Source of the DNA: Duganella radicis | GTDB lineage: Bacteria; Pseudomonadota; Gammaproteobacteria; Burkholderiales; Burkholderiaceae_D | Reading direction: 5' to 3' | Assembly: GCF_009720825.1 (NCBI RefSeq) | Contig: NZ_WNKY01000017.1 | Span: 1-64,000, forward strand | DNA length: 64,000 nt | Shown here: positions 1-5,717 of the stretch, one piece after another | How positions within the stretch are numbered: the stretch's first letter is position 1 | How the letters are laid out: every line of letters starts with the position of its first letter | Made by a program: the position numbers and the translations under genes | Notes under the pieces: generated by a model | Database searches by the model: none | The model's input: only the letters and a program-made list of their open reading frames with translations | What the model was told of the DNA's origin: nothing

Positions 1-300
1 ATTCGGCGACGCGGACCGGGAGCCGGAGAAAGTGAGTGGCACGGGGCAGCGCCGAGCAGCTGCGGAAGTGGAAACGGACACAGCTTAAATTAACCGGCTG
101 AGTGTCTTGACTGACGGGTCCACTTTAAGCTGCCGAACCAATACTCCACGCACATGCCCGGAACAGGCATGCGCTCCAAGGAGCAGATTGCCGCCGATGC
201 AAAGCGAGAGCTGAATAAGAAGGACTCCGATCCCTTTGTCGATACCTGAGCCTGCGCTCTGCAATGACTTTGCTCCTCTGATTTGTTGAAGCATCACGTG
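1..300. other. Left-edge region with only gene remnants
   Basis: No intact gene is visible. A plus-strand frame from base 2 to the stop at 86-88 gives 28 hydrophilic residues and may be the 3' end of a gene lying left of the window. A second plus-strand frame at 154-249 starts MPGTGMRSKEQ and encodes 31 polar residues; it looks protein-like but I do not recognise it, and a similar-quality frame runs just upstream out of phase. The region directly precedes the integrase remnant, so it may be debris from the same decayed element. Confidence 0.25.
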
Positions 301-302
301 AT

Positions 303-478
303 CCGTATCCCGGTGCTATACAGAAGGCGCAGTATTAGACATTGGTGTCACTGATCCTGCTCAGCAGGCACTGTACTTCGTCGTTGGTAAGCACCACAGG
401 CAGGCGGTGCGAAGACTTGGCTGTGGCGATTTCATCTAGCCAAGGCAGTTCGGCCCGCAGGCGGGTTTGCCCTATGTC
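303..478 (-). pseudogene. Integron integrase (IntI) remnant
   Basis: The minus strand reads LRAELPWLDEI followed by RLPVVLTNDEV up to a stop at 335-337. This matches the segment of integron tyrosine recombinases between the N-terminal core-binding domain and the catalytic domain (LPWL-EI ... RLPVVLT-DEV in IntI1). After the stop, in another frame, LYSTGIR at 303-323 matches the next conserved IntI block (LLYGTGMR), which carries the first catalytic arginine. The order and strand are right for one gene broken by indels. Upstream of about 448 the reading loses similarity, and the rest of the catalytic domain is not recognisable. The remnant is oriented away from the plus-strand cassettes, as intI is in integrons. 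It cannot be functional. Confidence 0.7.
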
Positions 479-529
479 ATTAGGGTATGCTAAATTGGCA
501 TAAAGTATTGATAATATTGGTTCTCCAGT

Positions 530-934
530 TTGAGATTCGGTGAAACTTCAAGCTTTAGGCGGGAAGAATTGCGACAAATGGGGGCCGATTTTTTGTTAGC
601 CCTTCAAATGAAACGTCCCGCCGACGCTCAAATTATTCTTCGCCTGCTGCCCACTGATGCAGTTGGTAAGACGCGTTCGATCACCTCTGAGTATATGCCG
701 AACTTCGCCATTCTTGATGACTACCTGACGGCGACGAAAATCGAACTGCTTAATACCCCCGAGTTGGCGTCTGGCGGCGAGTGCCATGCGAACGTATGGT
801 TTGTTACCCCTGAGGTATATCCCAACACGCTTTGGCGTGACCGCGAAATAGTGGTTTCTGAAGCCTCCCACGTCGTAGGCAAGGCCATAGTCGTCACCGT
901 TTTCAACCCCGTTCTCTTGCGTGATAATGGCTAA
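530..934 (+). CDS. Integron cassette 1: EF-Tu domain III-like small protein
   Basis: The frame opens with a TTG at 530; an in-frame ATG at 578, with GGGAAG upstream, is an equally likely start and would give 118 residues. From about residue 29 the order of blocks (ILRLLPTDAVGKT, then SEYMPNF, then a hydrophobic run, GGECHANVWFVTPE, and VVGKAIVVTVFNP) parallels domain III of elongation factor Tu, a beta-barrel with -LP-EEGGR-, -Y-PNF- and -VG-G-V- motifs. There is no GTPase domain, so it is not a translation factor; it would be a free-standing barrel of unknown role. Its TAA stop lies inside the core site of attC1, typical of a cassette gene. The EF-Tu resemblance is by eye only. Confidence 0.6.
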   Translation: MRFGETSSFRREELRQMGADFLLALQMKRPADAQIILRLLPTDAVGKTRSITSEYMPNFAILDDYLTATKIELLNTPELASGGECHANVWFVTPEVYPNTLWRDREIVVSEASHVVGKAIVVTVFNPVLLRDNG

Positions 935-1000
935 CCTTGCAGTCAACTGGACTGCCTCCATGCTGCGCATTCCGGCAGCCAGTTACTTTTCACATTGGAG
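929..1000 (+). other. attC recombination site 1
   Basis: The left core GGCTAAC is at 929-935 and the right core ATTGGAG at 994-1000 (consensus GTTRRRY, with its first G changed to A). Inner arms are imperfectly inverted: CAACTGGACTGCC at 944-956 against GGCAGCCAGTTA at 974-985, with an extrahelical base in the arm. This is the folded structure that integron integrase recognises. The altered G at the cleavage position suggests a degenerate site. Confidence 0.7.
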
Positions 1001-1012
1001 ATCCTAAGTCAC

Positions 1013-1396
1013 ATGTATCAACGAATCGTATTCATGGTCACTATCGCCGTTTGCTGTACTTCGGCAAATGCGCAGTACGCAAACGTCGACGGTAAATTCC
1101 GTTCCGCCTCGGTGACGCTTGACCTTATTCCGCTGGACTCTGAAAAAGGGGTCATTGCCGCTGCGACGACAGTCGTTCAAGGAGCGTGCTCGGGTTCCAT
1201 CGCGGGGATTGGAAAAGTGTCTGGGAATGAACTCAAGTTTTCGCCATATGTGAAGGAAGACAATAGCGATACTTGCGAAGTGACCGTGGTCTTCGACAAG
1301 AAGCGAAATTCCGCCAAAATCTCCGCCAAAAGCTGTACGGCTCACAGTGGGGCATCCTGCGGTTGGGAAGGCGACACGATGAAGCGTGCCAAATGA
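1013..1396 (+). CDS. Integron cassette 2: small exported Cys-containing protein
   Basis: The ATG at 1013 is preferred over an in-frame TTG at 995 because TTGGAG lies 12 bases before it and the TTG falls inside attC1. The 127-residue product starts with a signal peptide (MYQRIVFMVTIAVCC) ending in SANAQ, a good signal peptidase I site, so the mature protein of about 105 residues should be periplasmic or secreted. The mature part holds four cysteines (GACSGS, DTCEV, SCTAH, ASCGW), enough for two disulphides, and alternating polar/hydrophobic stretches that suggest beta structure. I do not recognise a family. It is bounded by attC1 and attC2, which marks it as a mobile cassette. Confidence 0.7.
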   Translation: MYQRIVFMVTIAVCCTSANAQYANVDGKFRSASVTLDLIPLDSEKGVIAAATTVVQGACSGSIAGIGKVSGNELKFSPYVKEDNSDTCEVTVVFDKKRNSAKISAKSCTAHSGASCGWEGDTMKRAK

Positions 1397-1410
1397 AATC
1401 GGCGTTTTTT

Positions 1411-1469
1411 CTCCAACAATTTGTTCCAGCGGACGGCCTAGTGGCCGCCGCTGAACAGCGACGTTAGGA
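1411..1469 (+). other. attC recombination site 2
   Basis: Core sites CTCCAAC (1411-1417) and GTTAGGA (1463-1469) flank inverted arms GTTCCAGCGGACGGCC (1423-1438) and GGCCGCCGCTGAAC (1443-1456). The arms pair except for two unpaired bases on one side, the asymmetric extrahelical pattern typical of attC sites. About 59 bp long. Confidence 0.8.
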
Positions 1470-1476
1470 CTCCACA

Positions 1477-1770
1477 ATGCGATTTCGTGCGCTCCTTACT
1501 TCTACAGCGTTGTTCTTGTTTTCTTCGATTCTCGGAGGCGTCGCAGCTATGGAAACAGCCTTCTCAAAATTGAAGCCTACTTTGCAGATGATGCAAGAGG
1601 CTAGGAAGAACCCGAACGGTTGGGTGTACGCTATTGATGGCAATTACGGACCGAATGATGCCGTTCCTCCCGAAGCGATTGCTGGGGCATGGAAGGTCGA
1701 TGCCGTAGGAAACATCGTTCCCGGCAGTTTTCAACCTAATCCTAAGTACCAAGCCAAACGGAACAAGTAA
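1477..1770 (+). CDS. Integron cassette 3: small exported protein
   Basis: This 97-residue product begins eight bases after attC2. Residues 1 to about 24 form a signal peptide (RFRALLTSTALFLFSS then GGVAAME), so the product is probably exported. The mature part ends with a pattern I have the impression of having seen in short exported bacterial proteins (NGWVYAIDG, then PPEAIAGAWKVDA, then GSFQPNPKYQ), but I cannot assign a family. The gene stops just before attC3. Context makes it a mobile cassette; function is unknown. Confidence 0.7.
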   Translation: MRFRALLTSTALFLFSSILGGVAAMETAFSKLKPTLQMMQEARKNPNGWVYAIDGNYGPNDAVPPEAIAGAWKVDAVGNIVPGSFQPNPKYQAKRNK

Positions 1771-1777
1771 TGGCTAT

Positions 1778-1848
1778 GCCTAACATTTAATCAACCGGAC
1801 GGCTTCCGTGTTGCGCGGTCCAACCGCCGGTTATCGCACACGTTGGGT
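1778..1848 (+). other. attC recombination site 3
   Basis: The best site of the array: GCCTAAC (1778-1784) and GTTGGGT (1842-1848) both fit the RYYYAAC/GTTRRRY consensus exactly. Inner arms TCAACCGGACGG and CCGCCGGTTA are inverted with one extra base on one arm. About 71 bp. Confidence 0.85.
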
Positions 1849-1868
1849 CGCATGAAACGCTGGACACG

Positions 1869-2149
1869 TTGCAGGAAACCGCGCGCGCTGCGACGCAAGC
1901 TGCGCTGGCGAACTTCGCTGAATATTCGTCGCCACCAAATGGCAACCTTACGCTCGGAACACATTGGGAAGACGATGCAACAATATTCGAGTTATATGTC
2001 GCTGCGGATTGCCCCGAAGATGCTATCGTGCTCACCACCACAAGGTCAACAGCTACACAGGCGAACTCATTTCTGTGCAAATTTACGAACAGTCCTGGGC
2101 ACGTATTGCCCAACCATCAGTTCCAGCGGACGCCGGGCGGCGCCGCTGA
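1869..2149 (+). pseudogene. Integron cassette 4: frameshifted hypothetical gene
   Basis: The first frame, from a TTG at 1869 or slightly upstream, reads a protein-like stretch (NGNLTLGTHWEDDATIFEL, then AIVLTTT) up to about 2043, then turns into low-quality sequence. From about 2040 the next frame reads a good continuation (KVNSYTGELISVQIYEQSW) to a stop at 2147-2149 inside attC4. A single-base loss in the ACCACCACAAGG run at about 2037-2048 would join the two. No ATG start is in frame. It is therefore either a decayed cassette gene or a sequencing error at that run. No family recognised. Confidence 0.55.
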
Positions 2150-2164
2150 ACAATCACGTTAGCC
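2108..2164 (+). other. attC recombination site 4
   Basis: GCCCAAC (2108-2114) and GTTAGCC (2158-2164) enclose inverted arms GTTCCAGCGGACGCC (2120-2134) and GGCGCCGCTGAAC (2139-2151). The arms closely resemble those of attC2, so cassettes 2 and 4 share an attC type while attC1, 3 and 5 share another (AACTGG/AACCGG arms). Confidence 0.8.
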
Positions 2165-2167
2165 AAC

Positions 2168-2599
2168 ATGCAGCACACGCCTTTTCCTTATCAACGTGCA
2201 CCCGATGCATTCTTCATGGCCTTGCCACAGGAGAGCGCGTTCTTGCAAATTAAGGGTTTTGAGACGCCATGGGGAATGTCCGACGAACAGCTCTGCTACT
2301 GGAACGGTGTTTTATTTGGGCAATCGGTGCAAGGTAGCGCAGGCAGGTTCGTCAAATTACTTCCTGTCCTCGACCGCCAGCGCGACTATCCTTGGCCGAG
2401 CGCTGAAACATTTAAGGCAACCATCCTTGGTATCCTCGATCAGTTCCCTGATCTCGAAGTATGGTGTGAGCGAGACTGTGATCAGTATCCGATCATGAGT
2501 TTAAACTCGCTTGCGGAGCTAGAACGGAACTTGGAGCTTGTCTTTTCCTTTTGTGAGAACGGTCGTGGCGAATGCCCAAGCTTCTCGTATCGCCCGTAA
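2168..2599 (+). CDS. Integron cassette 5: hypothetical protein
   Basis: The ATG at 2168 follows attC4 by three bases, and the 143-residue product ends one base before attC5. There is no signal peptide or membrane segment; it looks like a soluble cytoplasmic protein of mixed alpha/beta character with aromatic-rich motifs (FETPWGMSDEQLCYWNG, RDYPWPSAE, FPDLEVWCERDCDQY). The last third is a predicted helix (LAELERNLELVFSF). I do not recognise a family. The frame is intact and codon use is typical of the array. Distinct from chromosome neighbours in lower GC content. Confidence 0.7.
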   Translation: MQHTPFPYQRAPDAFFMALPQESAFLQIKGFETPWGMSDEQLCYWNGVLFGQSVQGSAGRFVKLLPVLDRQRDYPWPSAETFKATILGILDQFPDLEVWCERDCDQYPIMSLNSLAELERNLELVFSFCENGRGECPSFSYRP

Positions 2600-2600
2600 G

Positions 2601-2658
2601 GGCTAACAATATAATCAACTGGACGCGTTGACGCACGCCAGTTATCGAAACGTTGGGT
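2601..2658 (+). other. attC recombination site 5
   Basis: GGCTAAC (2601-2607) and GTTGGGT (2652-2658) flank inverted arms TCAACTGGACGCG and CGCACGCCAGTTA. Same arm type as attC1 and attC3. It is the last attC before the insertion sequence. Confidence 0.8.
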
Positions 2659-2664
2659 CAATCT

Positions 2665-2702
2665 ATGATGACACTCAAGACCACTCTTGCATTGCTCTGG
2701 GG
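2665..2702 (+). pseudogene. Integron cassette 6: 5' stub cut by the IS
   Basis: Seven bases after attC5 an ATGATG starts a frame reading MMTLKTTLALLWG, which looks like the first half of a signal peptide. It runs straight into the left end of the IS at 2703. No further part of this cassette or its attC is found beyond the right IS end, so the rest was lost rather than merely split. Confidence 0.5.
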
Positions 2703-2728
2703 TGAATCGCCACCACTATTCTAGATAC
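2703..2728 (+). repeat. IS left terminal inverted repeat
   Basis: Begins TGAATCGCCACCA and ends TTCTAGATAC; matches the complement of 3908-3933 at 24 of 26 positions. Confidence 0.9.
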
Positions 2729-2764
2729 TCCTGAGCCATAATTCTAAGGCAAAGGAGAGAGTCA

Positions 2765-3043
2765 ATGAGCGGCAAGAGATATACCGAAGAATTCAAGATT
2801 GCGGCAGTCAAACAGGTGGTTGATCGGGGCCATCCTGCTGCGGAGGTTGCCGAACGGCTTGGAGTCAGCATCCATAGCATTTACGCTTGGACCAAGCGTT
2901 ACAGCGTTCCCGAGTCGGAACGCAAAGCTAACGATGCCCAAGCTGAGGAAATGCGCAAATTGAAGGCAGAACTCAAGCGCGTCACCGAGGAGCGTGACAT
3001 CCTGCGAAAGGCCGCGGCGTACTTTGCCAAGACGTCCGGGTAA
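2765..3043 (+). CDS. IS3-family transposase OrfA
   Basis: The 92-residue product is the DNA-binding part of the transposase. Residues 1-55 form a helix-turn-helix of the IS3 OrfA type (RYTEEFKIAAVKQV, then AEVAERLGVSIHSIYAW), and residues 58-87 form a leucine-zipper-like coiled coil (EEMRKLKAELKRVTEERDIL) used for dimerisation. The ATG follows AAAGGAGAG by seven bases. It ends at 3043, after which the OrfB frame, open in the -1 phase from before this stop, continues. The frame seems intact. Confidence 0.9.
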   Translation: MSGKRYTEEFKIAAVKQVVDRGHPAAEVAERLGVSIHSIYAWTKRYSVPESERKANDAQAEEMRKLKAELKRVTEERDILRKAAAYFAKTSG

Positions 3044-3090
3044 GGTACGCCTTTATTTGTGAGCACCAGGCGCTGTATTCCATTCAGCGC

Positions 3091-3915
3091 ATGTGCAAGA
3101 TGCTCAAGATCCATCCAAGCGGCTATTACGCGTGGTGCAGCAATCCCGAAAGCGAACGGGCCAAAGAGAATCGGCGGCTGCTTGGTCACATCAAGCAGTC
3201 ATGGCTGGAAAGCGGCGCCGTCTATGGCTACCGCAAGGTCTACGACGACTTGCAGGAGCTTGGCGAGGAATGCGGCATCAATCGGGTATATCGTCTGATG
3301 CGTGCTGATGGCATTCGGTCTCAAACAGGTTATGCGAAGCGCAAGTACAAGAACGGTGGGCGACCTTCGGTAGTAGCGCCAAACCATCTGCAGCGCGAGT
3401 TCGACGTGACCGAGCCGAATAAAGTCTGGGTCACGGACATTACGTATCTGCGCACTTATGAGGGATGGCTTTATCTGGCTGTGGTGCTGGACTTGTTCTC
3501 ACGCCAGGTAATCGGCTGGTCCATGAGTTCTCGGATCGACAAAGAGCTAGCAATGAACGCCTTGATAATGGCAGTGTGGCGGCGCAAACCGGCTAAGGAG
3601 GTGATGGTGCATTCAGATCAAGGCAGTCAATTCAGCAGCTATGACTGGCGCGACTTCCTTGAGGAGCACAACCTGGTACAGAGCATGAGTAGACGAGGCA
3701 ACTGCCACGACAACGCTGTGGCGGAGAGCTTCTTCCAACTATTGAAGCGGGAGCGGGTACGGCGCAGGACCTACGCAACACGCGAGGAGGCAAGGGAGGA
3801 TGTCTTCGACTATATCGAGATGTTTTACAATCCGAAGCGGCGACATGGTTCCAATGAACGCTTGTCGCCGATAGAGTTCGAAAAGTGGCATTTTTTACGG
3901 CTGCAGGGTATCTAG
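3091..3915 (+). CDS. IS3-family transposase OrfB (DDE catalytic domain)
   Basis: The frame is open in the -1 phase before the OrfA stop (RYAFICEHQALYSIQRM precedes the first ATG at 3091), so the natural product is probably an OrfAB fusion made by frameshifting. An HTH_21-like region (YGYRKVYDDL) comes first, then the rve integrase core with all three acidic residues in context: VWVTDITYL (D), VMVHSDQGSQF (D) and HDNAVAESFFQLLK (E), followed by the usual FDYIEMFYNPKRRH tail. All key residues are present, so the transposase looks functional. I could not pick out a clear slippery heptamer. Confidence 0.9.
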   Translation: MCKMLKIHPSGYYAWCSNPESERAKENRRLLGHIKQSWLESGAVYGYRKVYDDLQELGEECGINRVYRLMRADGIRSQTGYAKRKYKNGGRPSVVAPNHLQREFDVTEPNKVWVTDITYLRTYEGWLYLAVVLDLFSRQVIGWSMSSRIDKELAMNALIMAVWRRKPAKEVMVHSDQGSQFSSYDWRDFLEEHNLVQSMSRRGNCHDNAVAESFFQLLKRERVRRRTYATREEAREDVFDYIEMFYNPKRRHGSNERLSPIEFEKWHFLRLQGI

Positions 3916-3933
3916 AAGAATGGTGGCGATTCA
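3908..3933 (-). repeat. IS right terminal inverted repeat
   Basis: Reads GTATCTAGAAGAATGGTGGCGATTCA on the plus strand; inverted copy of 2703-2728 with two mismatches. Confidence 0.9.
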
Positions 3934-3949
3934 GCTTGCCTCGCTTTGG

Positions 3950-5524
3950 TTACGTCGTCTTGCGGTAGTTATCGACCATCTTGTAGCGCAGGGCATACAA
4001 CGCGAATAGGGCTGCCACCACGGCGGCGAAGATGGCGAAGAAGAACATCTGGAAGGCGATTGCACTCAGGCCGCTGCTTGCGATCCAGTCGCTGACCATG
4101 TCGTTTTTCACGCCGGCGTTCACGATCAGCACCCACAGGTTGCCCACGGTGACGGCCAGGTACCAGAAGCTCAGGATGATCCCCTTCATCGAGGCCGGCG
4201 CCTGGCTGTAGGCGAATTCCAGGCCGGTGGCGGAGACCAGCACTTCGCCCAGCGTCAGCAGGGCATACGGCAGCAACTGCCACAGGATGGAGACGTGGTC
4301 GCCGCCGTCCATCCACAGCTGGATCATGCCGATCACCACCCAGGCCGACGCCGAGAACGCAATGCCCAGGCCCATGCGGCGCAACGGCGTCGGCGTGATG
4401 CCGACCATGCGCATCAGCGGGAACAGGGCGAAGTTGTTGAAGGGGATCAGCAGCATCACGAGGATGGGATTCACCGCCTGCATCTGCGCCGGCAGCAGTT
4501 TGAATTCCCAGCCGAGGATGGACAGCAGCGGGCTGTCCATCGAGTTGGCCTGCACGATCCAGGTCGAGGCCTTCTGGTCGAACAGGGACCAGAACGGCGT
4601 GATCATGGCGAATACGATCAGGATGCGCAGCACGGCGCGCACGCCTTCCACCGCTTCATCGGTATGCTTGCCGCGCGCGCGTTCCAGTTGCATCGAGATG
4701 CCGATGCCGCCAAACGCCAGCAGCAGCACCAGCGCCGTGCAGGCGGCGATCACGAAGCCCCACGATGGCGTCATGCACAGCGAGACCACGGCGGCCAGCG
4801 CGCCGGCCCCGGCCACCAGCAAGCCCGGGCGCGATTGGCCATCCACGCGCGCCAGCAGGGCGGTGCGCGCCACGCTGCTGAAGGAATCGGGATTGGGCGC
4901 GGCCGGCGGCACGTGCACGTATTTTTTGCGGCCGGCCCAGAACACTAGCGTGGCGATCGCCATCAGGATGCCGGGGATGCCAAACGCCACGGCCGGGCCG
5001 TAGTCGCGCAGGAACACCGGCATCAGCAGCGAGGCGAAGAAGGAGCCGAAGTTGATGATCCAGTAGAAGGCGTCAAACACCACCTTGGCGCGGTTTTTGT
5101 TGGTCTGGTCGAACTGGTCGCCCACAAACGCCACCACCAGCGGCTTGATGCCGCCCGAGCCGAACGCGATCAGCGCCAGCCCGAGGTAGAAGCCTTCGAG
5201 GTTGTGCTCGAAGATGGCCAGGCAGGCATGGCCGGCCACGTAGATCAGGCTGAACCAGAACACCGTCTTGTACTTGCCCCAGAAACGGTCGGCGATCCAG
5301 CCGCCCAGCAGCGGGAAGAAGTAGACGCCGATCACGAAGGTGTGGAACACGTGCTTGGCTTCGGCCGTGCGGTCGGCCACCGGAATGAACAGCAGCAGGG
5401 TACTCAGCAGGAAGGGCGTGAGGATGTTGCGCATGCCGTAAAAGCTGAAACGCTCGCAGCCTTCGTTGGCGATGATGTAGGGAATTTGCCGGGGCATCGC
5501 CCCGTTGCCGTTGTTATTGCTCAC
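3950..5524 (-). CDS. POT-family proton-dependent oligopeptide transporter
   Basis: This 524-residue inner-membrane protein should import di- and tripeptides with protons. The N-terminus has the family's ExxER motif (NEGCERFSFYGMR), and the first cytoplasmic loop has GGWIADRFWGKYKT. A run of hydrophobic segments fits 14 transmembrane helices. Length is normal for the DtpT/PTR2 family. The start is GTG at 5524, preceded by AGGAG. It is transcribed towards the IS; its stop lies 16 bases from the IS right end, so any natural terminator beyond the gene is gone, although the coding end looks intact (KMVDNYRKTT). Substrate specificity cannot be read from sequence. Confidence 0.85.
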   Translation of the reverse strand: MSNNNGNGAMPRQIPYIIANEGCERFSFYGMRNILTPFLLSTLLLFIPVADRTAEAKHVFHTFVIGVYFFPLLGGWIADRFWGKYKTVFWFSLIYVAGHACLAIFEHNLEGFYLGLALIAFGSGGIKPLVVAFVGDQFDQTNKNRAKVVFDAFYWIINFGSFFASLLMPVFLRDYGPAVAFGIPGILMAIATLVFWAGRKKYVHVPPAAPNPDSFSSVARTALLARVDGQSRPGLLVAGAGALAAVVSLCMTPSWGFVIAACTALVLLLAFGGIGISMQLERARGKHTDEAVEGVRAVLRILIVFAMITPFWSLFDQKASTWIVQANSMDSPLLSILGWEFKLLPAQMQAVNPILVMLLIPFNNFALFPLMRMVGITPTPLRRMGLGIAFSASAWVVIGMIQLWMDGGDHVSILWQLLPYALLTLGEVLVSATGLEFAYSQAPASMKGIILSFWYLAVTVGNLWVLIVNAGVKNDMVSDWIASSGLSAIAFQMFFFAIFAAVVAALFALYALRYKMVDNYRKTT

Positions 5525-5566
5525 TCGTCCACTCCTGTAGTGTGTAGTTTGACTACTATTTTTTAT

Positions 5567-5599
5567 CTCAAGTATTTTGGTTTAAATGCTCAAGTATTT
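5567..5599. promoter_or_regulatory. Direct repeat in the divergent control region
   Basis: CTCAAGTATTT occurs at 5567-5577 and again at 5589-5599, a 22-bp period close to two helical turns. It sits in the AT-rich region between the divergent peptide transporter and alpha-glucosidase genes. This is a plausible binding site for a regulator of one or both genes; the protein is unknown. Confidence 0.4.
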
Positions 5600-5717
5600 G
5601 TTTTTTAACGATTATTTGTGATATTCGTTAAGCTTTGTACTGATTGAAAAATCTGATTTCGTGATGTATATTCTCTACAAAAATAAACCAGTCAACCCGC
5701 CAACCCCGGATTCTCTT

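Larger units (their letters stand above)
2703..3933 (+). mobile_element. IS3-family insertion sequence, complete
   Basis: The 1231-bp element has TG...CA ends and 26-bp terminal inverted repeats (2703-2728 and 3908-3933) that differ at two positions. It carries two overlapping-phase genes, orfA and orfB, with orfB in the -1 frame, the organisation of the IS3 family, in which a programmed frameshift makes the OrfAB transposase. OrfB has the DDE catalytic triad. I see no target-site duplication: the bases left (CTGGGG) and right (GCTTGC) do not match. The right end is only 16 bases from the stop of the peptide transporter gene. Confidence 0.9.

Noticed and set aside
85..297. Minus-strand frame of 70 codons next to the integrase remnant
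   Set aside because: Not protein-like at family level; it probably reads decayed integrase DNA in a wrong frame.
1843..2253. Frame of 136 codons running through attC4
   Set aside because: It crosses a cassette boundary and overlaps cassette 5; composition (Arg/His-rich) is not protein-like.
2690..3945. Target-site duplication of the IS
   Set aside because: Three to five bases on each side were compared and none match.
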